Source: Lysobacter sp. Root494 (lineage in GTDB: Bacteria > Pseudomonadota > Gammaproteobacteria > Xanthomonadales > Xanthomonadaceae). Taken from it: DNA of 64,000 bases. Location: contig NZ_LMFH01000001.1 in NCBI RefSeq assembly GCF_001427225.1, positions 616,207 to 680,206 on the forward strand. The letters are read 5' to 3'. The notes beneath the pieces are model-generated. The model made no database searches. It had not been told where the DNA came from and saw only the letters and a list, made by a program, of their open reading frames with translations. Made by a program: the position numbers and the translations under genes. Of this stretch, positions 9,383-17,604 are shown piece by piece; within the stretch, counting starts at the first letter, position 1; every line of letters starts with the position of its first letter.

Positions 9383-10360
9383 ATGTCCGATCACACGCCC
9401 CGACCGCCGCGCCGTCCGCCCGGTGCCAGTCCCTGGAAGTCCGCGTCCTCGTCACCCACGCGCGAGCGCTCGCCCTCCCACGACGAGTCCCCGCGTCCGC
9501 CACGCGCTCATGAAGAGCGTGCCCGTGCACCGCGCACGCGCGACGAGCCGCGCTCGCCGCAACGCATGCGCGACACCGCGTGGCCGCCGGCACAGCCCGA
9601 AGAACACGCCGCGCATCCCGCACGCGCGCGCCGCGACGCCGAGCTGCGCGTGTACGGCCTGAACGCAGTGCATGCCGTGTTCGCCCGCAGGCCGCAGGCG
9701 ATCCGCAAGCTGTATCTCGCCGAAGCCCGCATTCCCGCCGTGCAGCCGCTGCTGAAGTGGTGCGTGGCCAACCGCGTCGGCTATCGCGTCGTAGATGAGG
9801 AAGATCTCGGCCGTCTCGCTTCGAGCACGCACCACGAAGGCGTCATCGCCGACGTGATGCGCGAAGAGCCCTTGTCGCTGTCGGCGTGGCTGCGCGACCT
9901 TCCGGCCGGTCCGCAATGCGCGCTCTGGCTCGACGGTGTCGGCAACCCGCACAACTTCGGCGCGATCCTGCGTTCGGCCGCGCACTTCGGCGTCAGCGCG
10001 ATCCTGTTGCCGAAGCATTCGCCACTCGCGCTCTCCGGCGCCGCCGCGCGCGTGGCCGAAGGCGGCGCCGAAGCGGTGCCGATGGTGCGCCTGGGCCGGC
10101 AGGACAACGCGATCGCGCAACTGCGCAGCGCGGGCTTCGCGCTGGCGGCCACGGTGGTGCAGGGCGGCAAGGATGTGTTCGACGCCACGCTGCAGCAGCG
10201 GCTCGTGTTCGTGCTCGGCAGTGAAGGCGAGGGCATGGATCGCGAACTCGCCGCGGCCTGCGACGTGCGCGTTTCGATTCCCGGAACCGGCGCGGTGGAA
10301 AGCCTTAATGTCGCGGCCGCGACGGCGGTGCTGCTGGCGGCGTGGCGCTCGCGGTTGTGA
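9383..10360 (+). CDS. TrmH/SpoU-family RNA 2'-O-methyltransferase with basic N-terminal extension
   Basis: A SPOUT-class SAM-dependent methyltransferase that probably acts on rRNA or tRNA. The C-terminal catalytic domain shows the three family motifs: VGNPHNFGAILRSAAHFG, VFVLGSEGEGMD, and SIPGTGAVESLNVAAA. Before it lies an L30e-like substrate-binding domain starting near residue 88 (ELRVYGLNAVHAVFARRP). The first 85 residues are unusual: a low-complexity tail rich in Arg, Pro, Ser and Glu. RlmB is the closest named relative, but the extension and overall length (325) argue against a confident symbol. A strong terminator follows. Confidence 0.88.
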   Translation: MSDHTPRPPRRPPGASPWKSASSSPTRERSPSHDESPRPPRAHEERARAPRTRDEPRSPQRMRDTAWPPAQPEEHAAHPARARRDAELRVYGLNAVHAVFARRPQAIRKLYLAEARIPAVQPLLKWCVANRVGYRVVDEEDLGRLASSTHHEGVIADVMREEPLSLSAWLRDLPAGPQCALWLDGVGNPHNFGAILRSAAHFGVSAILLPKHSPLALSGAAARVAEGGAEAVPMVRLGRQDNAIAQLRSAGFALAATVVQGGKDVFDATLQQRLVFVLGSEGEGMDRELAAACDVRVSIPGTGAVESLNVAAATAVLLAAWRSRL

Positions 10361-10432
10361 TAGCGGAGTTCGTTATTCCGGCGAGGCGGAGATTCGGGAT
10401 TATTCGGACACAAGCAGTTAGATGACGGACAT

Positions 10433-10462
10433 AAAAAAGCCCGGGAATCCCCGGGCTTTTTT
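10433..10462. terminator. Bidirectional intrinsic terminator
   Basis: Perfect 13-bp stem AAAAAAGCCCGGG/CCCGGGCTTTTTT with loop AATC. The symmetric A- and T-tracts let it serve the methyltransferase gene on plus and the M28 peptidase gene on minus. Confidence 0.92.
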
Positions 10463-10478
10463 CATCCGAAGCGAGGCG

Positions 10479-11891
10479 TCATTCCGACGGCGGCTTCACA
10501 ACCTTCGCCTCGCTGCCGAAATCGCCCTCCGCGCTCGCCGCGAGATAGCCGAACACCGCATACGCCGCGACGTTCTGCGCCAGCGCCTTCGGGTCGATCT
10601 TGTCGAGCGTGTCATCGGGCGTGTGGTGGTAATCAAAGTAATCGGTGCCGTCCTGGCGCAACGACGCCCAGGCAAGGCCCTGCGCCGCGAATGGGCTGAC
10701 GTCCGGACCCGGTCCGCCTTCTTCCGGCGTGTAAGCGATGCCCAGTGGCGCCAGCGCGTCGGCGATCTGCTTCGCCGCGCCCTGCGCGTAGTCGGGCGCG
10801 CTCGTCCGGAAAGCGTAGATGCGGCCGGCGCCGAAGTCGCTCTCCGCGCCGATCTGGTGCTTGCGGATGTCGCCGATGTGCTTCGCCGCGTACGCCTTGC
10901 CGCCGTACAGACCTTGCTCCTCGTTGGCGAATGCAACGACGCGGATCGTGCGCGACGGGCGCTGCTTCATCTTTCCGATCAGCGCGCCGGCGGCCATGGT
11001 CAAGCCCACGCCCGCCCCGTCATCGATCGCGCCCGTGCCCGGATCCCACGAATCCAGATGCCCGCCGATCAGCACGACTTCGTCGGACTTGCCCTTGCCG
11101 CGAATCTCGCCGACGACGTTGTACGAAGTCGCCTCGCCATCCCAACCGCAGTCGAGCGCCATGCGCACGCGCACCGGTCCGCGCGCGAGCAGGCGCGTGA
11201 GCTGGTCGGCATCGGGCGAGCCGAGCGCGGCCGACGGAATCGGCGTCAGGCCTTCATCGAAGCGGGTGATACCGGTGTGCGGATTGCGGTGCGAATCGGT
11301 GCCCGCCGAACGCATCAGGTAGCCCGACGCGCCGGCGCGGATCGCCGCGGAGGGACCCGCACCGCGCACCTTGCCGCCCATGCCGTAACCGGCACCGTCG
11401 CGCGCGCGTTCCATGCGGTAGTCGATGAAGGCGATCTTGCCGGCGAGCGAGCCGGCCGGCGCCGCTTCGAGGGACGCGAGATCGGCGAAGCGCACGATCT
11501 CGGCTTCCACGGTGCCGCCCGGGCTGCCGCCGAGCGCGATCAGCGACAACGGCTGTGTGCTCGCCCCGATCACGGCGCCATGTTCACTGCGCCGTTCCCA
11601 CTTCGGGAAATGCACTTCTTCCAGCCAGACCTTGTCGTAGCCGAGTGCCTTGAACTTCGCCTGGGCCCACTTCACTGCGCGTGCATCGGCTTCGCTGCCG
11701 GCCAGTCGCGGGCCGACTTCGGTAGTCAGCGATTCGGTGATCTCGAAACCGAGATTGCTGGCAAGCGCCTGCTCGCGCAGCTGCACGGCATTGTCGATCG
11801 CCTTCTGCGGAATGATGGTGGTCCGCGGTGCGGCGTGGAGCGCACCTGCGGCGAGCAGGGAAGTAGCGAGAAACAACGGCACGACGCGCAT
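10479..11891 (-). CDS. Secreted M28-family zinc peptidase (carboxypeptidase Q-like)
   Basis: An exported di-zinc aminopeptidase or carboxypeptidase of 470 residues. The ATG at 11891 follows AAAGGGG and opens a Sec signal peptide (RVVPLFLATSLLAAGALHA, cleavage before APR). A PA-like insert lies in the middle. The metal ligands of clan MH are all visible: His/Asp in GGHLDSWD, the bridging Asp in IDDGAGVG, Glu-Glu in ANEEQG, Asp in ESDFGAG, and His in DYFDYHHTPDD. Such enzymes release amino acids from peptides in periplasm or medium. The gene stands alone between two terminators. Confidence 0.93.
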   Translation of the reverse strand: MRVVPLFLATSLLAAGALHAAPRTTIIPQKAIDNAVQLREQALASNLGFEITESLTTEVGPRLAGSEADARAVKWAQAKFKALGYDKVWLEEVHFPKWERRSEHGAVIGASTQPLSLIALGGSPGGTVEAEIVRFADLASLEAAPAGSLAGKIAFIDYRMERARDGAGYGMGGKVRGAGPSAAIRAGASGYLMRSAGTDSHRNPHTGITRFDEGLTPIPSAALGSPDADQLTRLLARGPVRVRMALDCGWDGEATSYNVVGEIRGKGKSDEVVLIGGHLDSWDPGTGAIDDGAGVGLTMAAGALIGKMKQRPSRTIRVVAFANEEQGLYGGKAYAAKHIGDIRKHQIGAESDFGAGRIYAFRTSAPDYAQGAAKQIADALAPLGIAYTPEEGGPGPDVSPFAAQGLAWASLRQDGTDYFDYHHTPDDTLDKIDPKALAQNVAAYAVFGYLAASAEGDFGSEAKVVKPPSE

Positions 11892-11914
11892 CACGGCCCC
11901 TTTGGAGATCGGAT

Positions 11915-11950
11915 AAAAAAGAAGCCGCGAGCTTAACCGCCCGCGGCTTC
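11915..11950 (-). terminator. Terminator downstream of mscL
   Basis: Read on the minus strand, GAAGCCGCG pairs with CGCGGCTTC across a 12-base loop and is followed by six T. It lies between the mscL stop and the start of the M28 peptidase gene and insulates the two. Confidence 0.8.
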
Positions 11951-12033
11951 GTTCCGGTGTGCTCCATGCCAAAACAGGCGTGAGAGTTTTTGGCGGCAGC
12001 CGCGAGCGAGGCTCACGGCTGCCGATGCAGCCT

Positions 12034-12435
12034 TCAGCGCTTGAGCGAATCGCGGATCTCGCGCAGGAGCAGCACTTCTTCCGCGGTGGCAGGCGCGTCG
12101 GCCGGCTTGCGCATGCGGTTGTAAGCCTTCAGGAACACGAAGATGACCAGCGCGATGAGCAGGAAGTCGATGATCGTCTGGAAGAACATGCCGTACTTGA
12201 TCGCGACTTCGGCGGCAACTTCCTTCCCGGCCGCGTCCAGCTGCGCAGGAGTGATCACGTGCTTCCAGTCGGAAACGCTCACGCCGCCGGTAAGCATGCT
12301 GATGATCGGCATCACGATGCCATCCACCAGTGCGGCGACGATCTTGCCGAACGCCGCGCCGATCACGACACCGACGGCGAGGTCGACCACGTTGCCGCGG
12401 GCGACAAACTCTTTGAATTCCGCAATGAGACCCAT
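12034..12435 (-). CDS. mscL: Large-conductance mechanosensitive channel MscL
   Basis: Homopentameric inner-membrane emergency valve that opens on hypo-osmotic shock. The 133-residue protein has the family layout: amphipathic N-terminal helix GLIAEFKEFVARGN, TM1 VVDLAVGVVIGAAFGKIVAAL with the gate-lining residues, a periplasmic loop, TM2 (TIIDFLLIALVIFVFL), and a C-terminal charged bundle ending LREIRDSLKR. I chose the ATG at 12435, preceded by GGAGGAAAAG; the longer frame upstream lacks similarity. It lies 98 bases downstream of the FAH gene on the same strand. Confidence 0.97.
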   Translation of the reverse strand: MGLIAEFKEFVARGNVVDLAVGVVIGAAFGKIVAALVDGIVMPIISMLTGGVSVSDWKHVITPAQLDAAGKEVAAEVAIKYGMFFQTIIDFLLIALVIFVFLKAYNRMRKPADAPATAEEVLLLREIRDSLKR

Positions 12436-12533
12436 CTTTTCCTCCGGGAGTGGAATCGGCAAGGAATGCCGGGTCCGACTATACCGGGCAGCTTCCCGCC
12501 GGAACGATGGGTGAAATCCCCATGCCGGCGCGG

Positions 12534-13259
12534 CTACCTCGCAGGCAGGATGCTGCCGCGCAGCACGATGGCGTCGTCGAGCGTGGCCTCGAATGCATCT
12601 CCCGGCTGCAAGGGCCCGACGCCGGCGGGCGTGCCCATGAAGACCAGGTCGCCCGCGCGCAGGTCGTAAAGTTCCGACAGCTCCTGGAGGATGTCGGCGA
12701 TGTTCCAGATCAGGTCGCTGAGCGGGCCCTGCTGGCGCACGGTGCCGTTGACTCGCAGCGTCAGCGTGCGTGCGTAGACATCGCCGATTTCGCCCGCGGG
12801 AACAATCGCGCTGATCGGCGCGGCGTGCTCGAACGATTTGCCGGTATCCCACGGCAGGCTTTTGGCTTTCGCCGCCGCCTGGAGATCGCGGCGCGTGAGG
12901 TCGAGGCCGACCGCATAGCCATACACGAGCGACATCGCTTCGTCCGCGGAGAAGCTGCCGCGTGGCGCATCGCGACCCAGTGCGACCACGAGCTCGACCT
13001 CATGGTGCAGGTCGCGGGTACCGCGCGGGTACCTCACTGCCCCATCGATGACGATCGAGTCGGATGGCTTGAGGAAGAACGTCGGCACGCCGCGTTCGGC
13101 ACGCGAGGCCGGAGCCGCGGCTCCCATCTCGCGCGCGTGGTCGGCGAAGTTGCGGCCGACGCAGTAGATGCGGTGAACGGGGAAGCTGCTCCCGGCGGGT
13201 ACGCCGGTGCCCTGCACCGGAACGCGGGGTTGCGGCGGTGCGGCGACGACGTCTTGCAT
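12534..13259 (-). CDS. Fumarylacetoacetate hydrolase-family protein
   Basis: A 241-residue hydrolase or isomerase of the FAH superfamily, close in layout to fumarylpyruvate hydrolases. Seen: RIYCVGRNFADHA at the core start, then FFLKPSDSIV. The metal-binding Glu pair is in LHHEVELVV, followed by VYGYAVGLDLTRRDLQ and the catalytic GKSFEHAAPIS. The C terminus has DLVFMGTPAGVGPLQPGD. Substrates in the family are C-C-linked keto acids from aromatic catabolism, or acylpyruvates; no aromatic pathway genes are nearby, so a housekeeping oxaloacetate or acylpyruvate role is as likely. It starts 3 bases after the small membrane-protein gene and forms an operon with it. Confidence 0.9.
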   Translation of the reverse strand: MQDVVAAPPQPRVPVQGTGVPAGSSFPVHRIYCVGRNFADHAREMGAAAPASRAERGVPTFFLKPSDSIVIDGAVRYPRGTRDLHHEVELVVALGRDAPRGSFSADEAMSLVYGYAVGLDLTRRDLQAAAKAKSLPWDTGKSFEHAAPISAIVPAGEIGDVYARTLTLRVNGTVRQQGPLSDLIWNIADILQELSELYDLRAGDLVFMGTPAGVGPLQPGDAFEATLDDAIVLRGSILPAR

Positions 13260-13262
13260 GGG

Positions 13263-13559
13263 TCAACGCGGCAGCGTGACGGAATCGACGACGCGGAACT
13301 CGCCATCGAGCACGCGCGAATCGCGCGCGCTGCCATTCGCGAGCGGCTTGCCGCGCTGCTTCCACAGCTTGAACAGCAGGCCAGTCGCGATCATCGCCGC
13401 ACCCACGAACAGTCCGAACATCACCAGCACTGCCAGCACGGCTACGCCGACGAGACCGAGCACCACGCGCAGCACGCGATGGCGTGGCTTGCGTGGGGCC
13501 GAGAAGGTGTTGCGCATGCGCGCATTGAACTGGTCGAAACGGAAGGCGTGGGCAAACAT
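13263..13559 (-). CDS. Small single- or two-pass membrane protein, unknown function
   Basis: A 98-residue protein with a basic N-terminal third (FRFDQFNARMRNTF, then Arg/Lys/Pro-rich) and one long hydrophobic stretch, VLGLVGVAVLAVLVMFGLF and onward, long enough for one helix or a helical hairpin. The C-terminal tail is polar (RDSRVLDGEFRVVDSV). The ATG at 13559 follows AAGGGGATG. It is the first gene of a two-gene unit with the FAH hydrolase. I do not recognise a family. Confidence 0.65.
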   Translation of the reverse strand: MFAHAFRFDQFNARMRNTFSAPRKPRHRVLRVVLGLVGVAVLAVLVMFGLFVGAAMIATGLLFKLWKQRGKPLANGSARDSRVLDGEFRVVDSVTLPR

Positions 13560-13748
13560 GGCTACATCCCCTTGTGGTTGCCGAAGGACGCGCCTCCGTG
13601 GCGTCTTGCGGAACCGGTGCATTGCGGCTCGCGGTGGCGATTTTCAATCGCCCGGGTTGCGGTGACACAATCCGGTCACGACGACCGGGCGCGCAGTATC
13701 GAACGCGACTCCCGGCCGAGTGTGAGAACTCCGTTAAACAACGAGACC

Positions 13749-14105
13749 GTGGACACATCCAGCCAAATCCGGCGCACTGCGCTGATCGCACTTGACAGCA
13801 TTGCCGATGGTGGTTTCGCCGAAACCGAAGCCGCGATCGACGGCGATGCCGAATCGGTGATCCTGTACAGGCAAGGGCACGAAGTGCGGGCGTGGCTGAA
13901 CATCTGCCCGCATGCCGGACGCCGCCTCGATTGGGCGCCGGGGCAGTTCCTCAAGAGCCGGGAAGGCCTGCTGGTGTGCGCCGCGCACGGAGCGAGCTTC
14001 GAACTCGCGCAAGGCGAATGCGTTGGCGGTCCCTGCCGGGGAGAGGCATTGCGCGCAGTGGCGGTGGAAGTTCGCGACGGACAGGTGTGGCTCGCGTCGG
14101 CGTAA
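13749..14105 (+). CDS. Rieske [2Fe-2S] protein
   Basis: A stand-alone Rieske iron-sulfur protein of 118 residues. The cluster ligands are clear: Cys and His in ICPHAGRRLDW and Cys and His in VCAAHGASFEL, followed by the proline-loop-like ECVGGPCRGEALRAV. This layout is typical of small ferredoxin-type Rieske proteins that feed oxygenases, or nitrite reductase small-subunit relatives. I start at the GTG at 13749; another GTG at 13722 is in frame and neither has a good ribosome-binding site. It is divergent from the FAH unit and convergent with the transporter; no oxygenase is adjacent. Confidence 0.87.
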   Translation: MDTSSQIRRTALIALDSIADGGFAETEAAIDGDAESVILYRQGHEVRAWLNICPHAGRRLDWAPGQFLKSREGLLVCAAHGASFELAQGECVGGPCRGEALRAVAVEVRDGQVWLASA

Positions 14106-14116
14106 AGCGGTCCCGA

Positions 14117-15961
14117 TCAGAACAACAGTTCGACCATCACGACGATCACGCCTGTGTACAACAGCGAAAGCGGCGCGCCAATGCGCCACAGGTCCTTGCC
14201 GGTGTAGCCCGCAGGGCCACTGATCATCGAGATCACCGGGTTCGAGGCAGTCATGAAGTTGTTGGACGCCGAAAGCGCGACGATCAGCGCGAACGCGCTC
14301 GGGTTGCCTTCAGCCGCAAGTGCGAGATTGATCGCCAAAGGCACCACCACGATCGTGGCTCCGACATGGCTGATCACCAGCGAGAACGCGGTCGTCAGTA
14401 CGCCCACCAGCAGTTCCAGTACCCACACCGGCGTGCCGCCTGGCAGCTGTTCCAGCGAATGCCCCGCGACCCACGCCGCCGCACCGCTGGAATCCATCGC
14501 CCAGCCCAGCGGAATCAGGCACGCCATCAGGAAGACGGTGCGCCAGTTGATCGCCGCATACGCTTCTTCGATATGCAGCACGCCGGCGATCAGCATTCCG
14601 GCCACGCCGGTCATCAACGCGATCGAAACGGGAAGCCGCGAGGACAGGGCCAACAGCATCGACACCGCGAAGATGACGAGCGCGATCTTGAGCTTGTGCG
14701 GGCGCTGCTCGCCTTTCGGGTAGTCAGTGACGACGACCAGGTCCTTGCTCTCCGCGGCTTCGGCGAGGTCGGTCCAGATGCTATGCAGCACCAGCATGTC
14801 GCCGGCGCGCAGGGTGACGTTGCGCAGGTCTTCGCGCAGCACCTGCTTGTCGCGGTTCACCGCGAGCAGGCTCAGGCCGAGGTTCTTCCGCAATCCGAGA
14901 TCGCCGGCGTTCTTGCCGAGGAACTTCGAAGTCGGCGGCACCACCGCTTCGGAGATGCCTGCGCGGCTCGGATTGAAGAGGTCGGCGAAGTTGCGCAGGC
15001 GCGTGCTCATGCGCAGGAAGTTGTTCTGCGCGAAGTCGCTCACCGCCTGCTTGTCGCCCATCGCGCCGAGCACGCTGCCGACCCAGATGCGCGCATCGGC
15101 GGGCGGCGCCAGGCGCGAGTCGTCGCCTGTCTTCAATGCGAGCAGCAGGGGCGCGCCGTGCAGTGCCTCGGCTTCGCCGACCGACATGCCCACGAGTGGA
15201 CTGTCGGCGCTCACGATCAGCTCGTAAACGTCGCCTTCGATGCCATAGGTCTTGGCGAAATAACTCTGCGTTCGCGCGGGCGTGACCCCGCCGCCGGCTT
15301 CTTCCTTCTCGCGCAGGCGCTTGTCGCCGAAGAAGTGGAAGTAGGCGAGTGATGTCGCGAGCAGTGCGAGGCCGATCGGCAGCGGCGTGAACATCTTCAG
15401 CGGCTCGATCGTGGCCGCGCCGGAGGGTAGGTTCGCGTTGGCGGCGACCAGCAGGTCGTTGAGTAGCATCAGCGGCGAGTTGCCGACCATCGTCAGCGCG
15501 CCGCCCATCACGATTGCCGCGGCGATCGGCAACAGCAGGCGCGGCAGCGACAGGCCCGTGCGCGAGGAAAGGCGCGAGGCGACGGGCATGTACAGCGCCA
15601 TCACCGACGGGTTCTGCATGAAGGACGAATTCAGGCCGGCAATCGCAGTGGTGAGCAGCAACAGTCGCTGCTCGATGCCGTTCGCGCGCCTGAGCAGCCA
15701 GCCCGCGAGACGATTGAGTGCGCCGGTGCGATCGAGACCCGCGCCGAGGATCATCGTCGCGACGATGCTGATGACGGCGTTACCGGAGAAGCCGTTGAAC
15801 AGGAGTTCCGGCTCGACCAGGCCCGAGAGCCCGAGCAGCACGAGCACGACCAGCGCGACCACATCCGCGCGGATCCGCTCGAACAGGAACATCACCATCG
15901 TGAACACCACGAGCCCGAGAACGAGCTTCATGTCCGTGGTGAGCGGGAGGGCGGTATCCAT
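14117..15961 (-). CDS. SLC13/DASS-type anion permease with two TrkA-C domains
   Basis: A 614-residue sodium- or proton-coupled anion transporter (dicarboxylate or sulfate class). Hydrophobic helices begin at the N terminus (LVLGLVVFTMVMFLF). The first re-entrant loop motif is seen as LNSSFMQNPSVMALYMP and the second as ALSASNNFMTASNPVISM, the SNT-type ion-binding repeats. Between the membrane halves (about residues 200-410) lie two soluble RCK-C/TrkA-C domains, recognisable by GMSVGEAEALHGAPLLLALK and GLRKNLGLSLLAVNR, as in YfbS/SLC13-type proteins. The substrate is not deducible. It is convergent with the Rieske gene. Confidence 0.9.
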   Translation of the reverse strand: MDTALPLTTDMKLVLGLVVFTMVMFLFERIRADVVALVVLVLLGLSGLVEPELLFNGFSGNAVISIVATMILGAGLDRTGALNRLAGWLLRRANGIEQRLLLLTTAIAGLNSSFMQNPSVMALYMPVASRLSSRTGLSLPRLLLPIAAAIVMGGALTMVGNSPLMLLNDLLVAANANLPSGAATIEPLKMFTPLPIGLALLATSLAYFHFFGDKRLREKEEAGGGVTPARTQSYFAKTYGIEGDVYELIVSADSPLVGMSVGEAEALHGAPLLLALKTGDDSRLAPPADARIWVGSVLGAMGDKQAVSDFAQNNFLRMSTRLRNFADLFNPSRAGISEAVVPPTSKFLGKNAGDLGLRKNLGLSLLAVNRDKQVLREDLRNVTLRAGDMLVLHSIWTDLAEAAESKDLVVVTDYPKGEQRPHKLKIALVIFAVSMLLALSSRLPVSIALMTGVAGMLIAGVLHIEEAYAAINWRTVFLMACLIPLGWAMDSSGAAAWVAGHSLEQLPGGTPVWVLELLVGVLTTAFSLVISHVGATIVVVPLAINLALAAEGNPSAFALIVALSASNNFMTASNPVISMISGPAGYTGKDLWRIGAPLSLLYTGVIVVMVELLF

Positions 15962-15983
15962 CGATGTGCGGCTGCTCTGTTCG

Positions 15984-16054
15984 GTAGAGCGGAGCTTGCT
16001 CCGCTGCTTTCAACATGGATCCCGAAAAGCGAAGCGGAGCAAGCTCCGCCCTAC
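15984..16054. repeat. REP-like inverted repeat pair
   Basis: Two 24-base arms, beginning GTAGAGCGGAGCTTGCTCCG at 15984 and ending AGCAAGCTCCGCCCTAC at 16054, are reverse complements apart from about two mismatches. Each arm is itself a small palindrome around GGAGC-TT/AA-GCTCC. This GTAG-headed, CTAC-closed layout is that of extragenic palindromic elements of Xanthomonadaceae and pseudomonads. It lies between the transporter start and the trmB stop. Confidence 0.85.
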
Positions 16055-16072
16055 AAGGCGGTGCCTTGCGCC

Positions 16073-16798
16073 CTAGGGCTTGTCGTACAACAAATCCCAC
16101 ACTCCATGGCCGAGTTTCTGGCCGCGGGTCTCGAAATGCGTCTGCGGCCGCCACTCCGGTCGCGGCACCGTCCCACGCTCCCCGGCGCGATTGACGATGC
16201 CCGGCGTGGCGTCGAGCACATCCCACATCTGCTCGGCATAGTCGTGCCAATCGGTGGCGAGGTGCAAGCGCCCGCCGCTCGCGAGTTTGCCCACGATCAG
16301 CTTTGCGAATTCCGGTTGCACGAGGCGGCGCTTGTTGTGCCGCTTCTTGTGCCAGGGATCGGGGAAATAGATGCGGACTTCGTCCAGCGATCCGTCGGCG
16401 ATTTCGTTGCTCAGCACTTCCACCGCATCGTGGTGGTACAGGCGGACGTGACCGCTGTTGTCGTGCGCAAGCGCATTGAGCAGGCGGCCCACGCCGGGCG
16501 CGTGCACTTCGATGCCGATGTAGTCGCGTTCGCGATCGTGCTGCGCGGCAAAGCGCAGCGCCTCGCCATTGCCGAAGCCGATCTCGGCGACACGCTTCGC
16601 CTTGCGGCCGAACACGGCTTCGAAGTCGCGCAGCCGGCCGGTGTATTCGAGGCCGAAGCGCGGCCACAGCTCATCGAACGCGCGCTGTTGCGCCGGCGTG
16701 AAGCGGCCCTGGCGCAGGACAAAGCTGCGGACCTTGCGATGGCCTTCTTCGATGGTGAAGGGCTTGGGCGGCGCTTTCTTGGAATCCTGCTCCGCCAT
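16073..16798 (-). CDS. trmB: tRNA (guanine-N7)-methyltransferase
   Basis: Methylates G46 in the variable loop of tRNAs using SAM. The 241-residue protein has the Rossmann SAM motif [12 protein letters not shown] (about residues 69-80) and the acidic end of strand 2 in GIEVHAPG. The family signature [19 protein letters not shown] and the C-terminal [17 protein letters not shown] complete it. The ATG at 16798 overlaps the thiG stop codon by one base (TAATG), so it is translationally coupled to thiG. This thiG-trmB order is common in Xanthomonadaceae. Confidence 0.97.
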   Translation of the reverse strand: MAEQDSKKAPPKPFTIEEGHRKVRSFVLRQGRFTPAQQRAFDELWPRFGLEYTGRLRDFEAVFGRKAKRVAEIGFGNGEALRFAAQHDRERDYIGIEVHAPGVGRLLNALAHDNSGHVRLYHHDAVEVLSNEIADGSLDEVRIYFPDPWHKKRHNKRRLVQPEFAKLIVGKLASGGRLHLATDWHDYAEQMWDVLDATPGIVNRAGERGTVPRPEWRPQTHFETRGQKLGHGVWDLLYDKP

Positions 16799-17604
16799 TA
16801 CCCGATGAGCCCGTCCACCGGTGATGAAGCACTCGCATAACGCTTCCGCGGAATACGCCCGGCCTTGAACGCGGCACGCCCCGCTTCGACCGCAAGCTTC
16901 ATTGCGTGCGCCATGAGCACCGGATCCTTCGCGCCGGCGATCGCGGTATTCATCAGCACGCCGTCGCACCCGAGCTCCATCGCGATCGACGCGTCCGAAG
17001 CCGTGCCGACGCCTGCGTCGACGATGATCGGCACTTTCGCGTTTTCGATGATCTCGATCAGGTTGTAGCGGTTCTGCACGCCGAGGCCCGAGCCGATCGG
17101 TGCGGCCAGCGGCATCACCGCGACGCAGCCGATTTCCTCCAGGCGCCTGCACAGGATCGGATCGTCGCTGGTGTAGACCATCACGTCGAAGCCGTCCTTC
17201 ACCAGTGTTTCGGCGGCGGCGAGCGTCTGCACCACGTCGGGGTACAGCGTCTTCTGGTCGCCGAGCACTTCGAGCTTCACGAGCTTGTGGCCATCGAGCA
17301 GTTCGCGCGCGAGACGGCATGTGCGCACTGCGTCATCGGCGGTGTAGCAACCGGCGGTGTTGGGCAAGATGGTGTAGCGATCCGGAGGCAGCACGTCGAG
17401 CAGGTTGGGTTCGCCCGGGTTCTGGCCGATGTTCGTTCGACGGATGGCGACGGTGACGATCCGCGCGCCCGCGGCATCGGTCGCGCGGCGAGTTTCGTCG
17501 AGATCCTTGAATTTCCCGGTGCCGGTGAGCAGCCGGGAAGCGTATGTCCTGCCCGCGATGACCAGCGGGTCGGCGGGCGGCGTGAAGAAGGCGGGGAGCG
17601 TCAT
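16798..17604 (-). CDS. thiG: Thiazole synthase ThiG
   Basis: Builds the thiazole phosphate of thiamin from deoxyxylulose phosphate, dehydroglycine and ThiS-thiocarboxylate. The 268-residue TIM-barrel shows RLLTGTGKF near the N terminus, AIRRTN, and LPNTAGC. The Schiff-base Lys lies near 110 in [10 protein letters not shown]. Phosphate-binding loops [14 protein letters not shown] and [11 protein letters not shown] and the late [14 protein letters not shown] follow. It overlaps trmB by one base. Its partner thiS lies upstream but is separated by 750 bp with a riboswitch on the opposite strand, so the normal thiS-thiG coupling is broken. Confidence 0.97.
   Translation of the reverse strand: MTLPAFFTPPADPLVIAGRTYASRLLTGTGKFKDLDETRRATDAAGARIVTVAIRRTNIGQNPGEPNLLDVLPPDRYTILPNTAGCYTADDAVRTCRLARELLDGHKLVKLEVLGDQKTLYPDVVQTLAAAETLVKDGFDVMVYTSDDPILCRRLEEIGCVAVMPLAAPIGSGLGVQNRYNLIEIIENAKVPIIVDAGVGTASDASIAMELGCDGVLMNTAIAGAKDPVLMAHAMKLAVEAGRAAFKAGRIPRKRYASASSPVDGLIG

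Noticed and set aside
12450-13748. Long plus-strand extension of the Rieske frame
   Set aside because: It overlaps two minus-strand genes (FAH, membrane protein), and only the last 118 residues look like protein.
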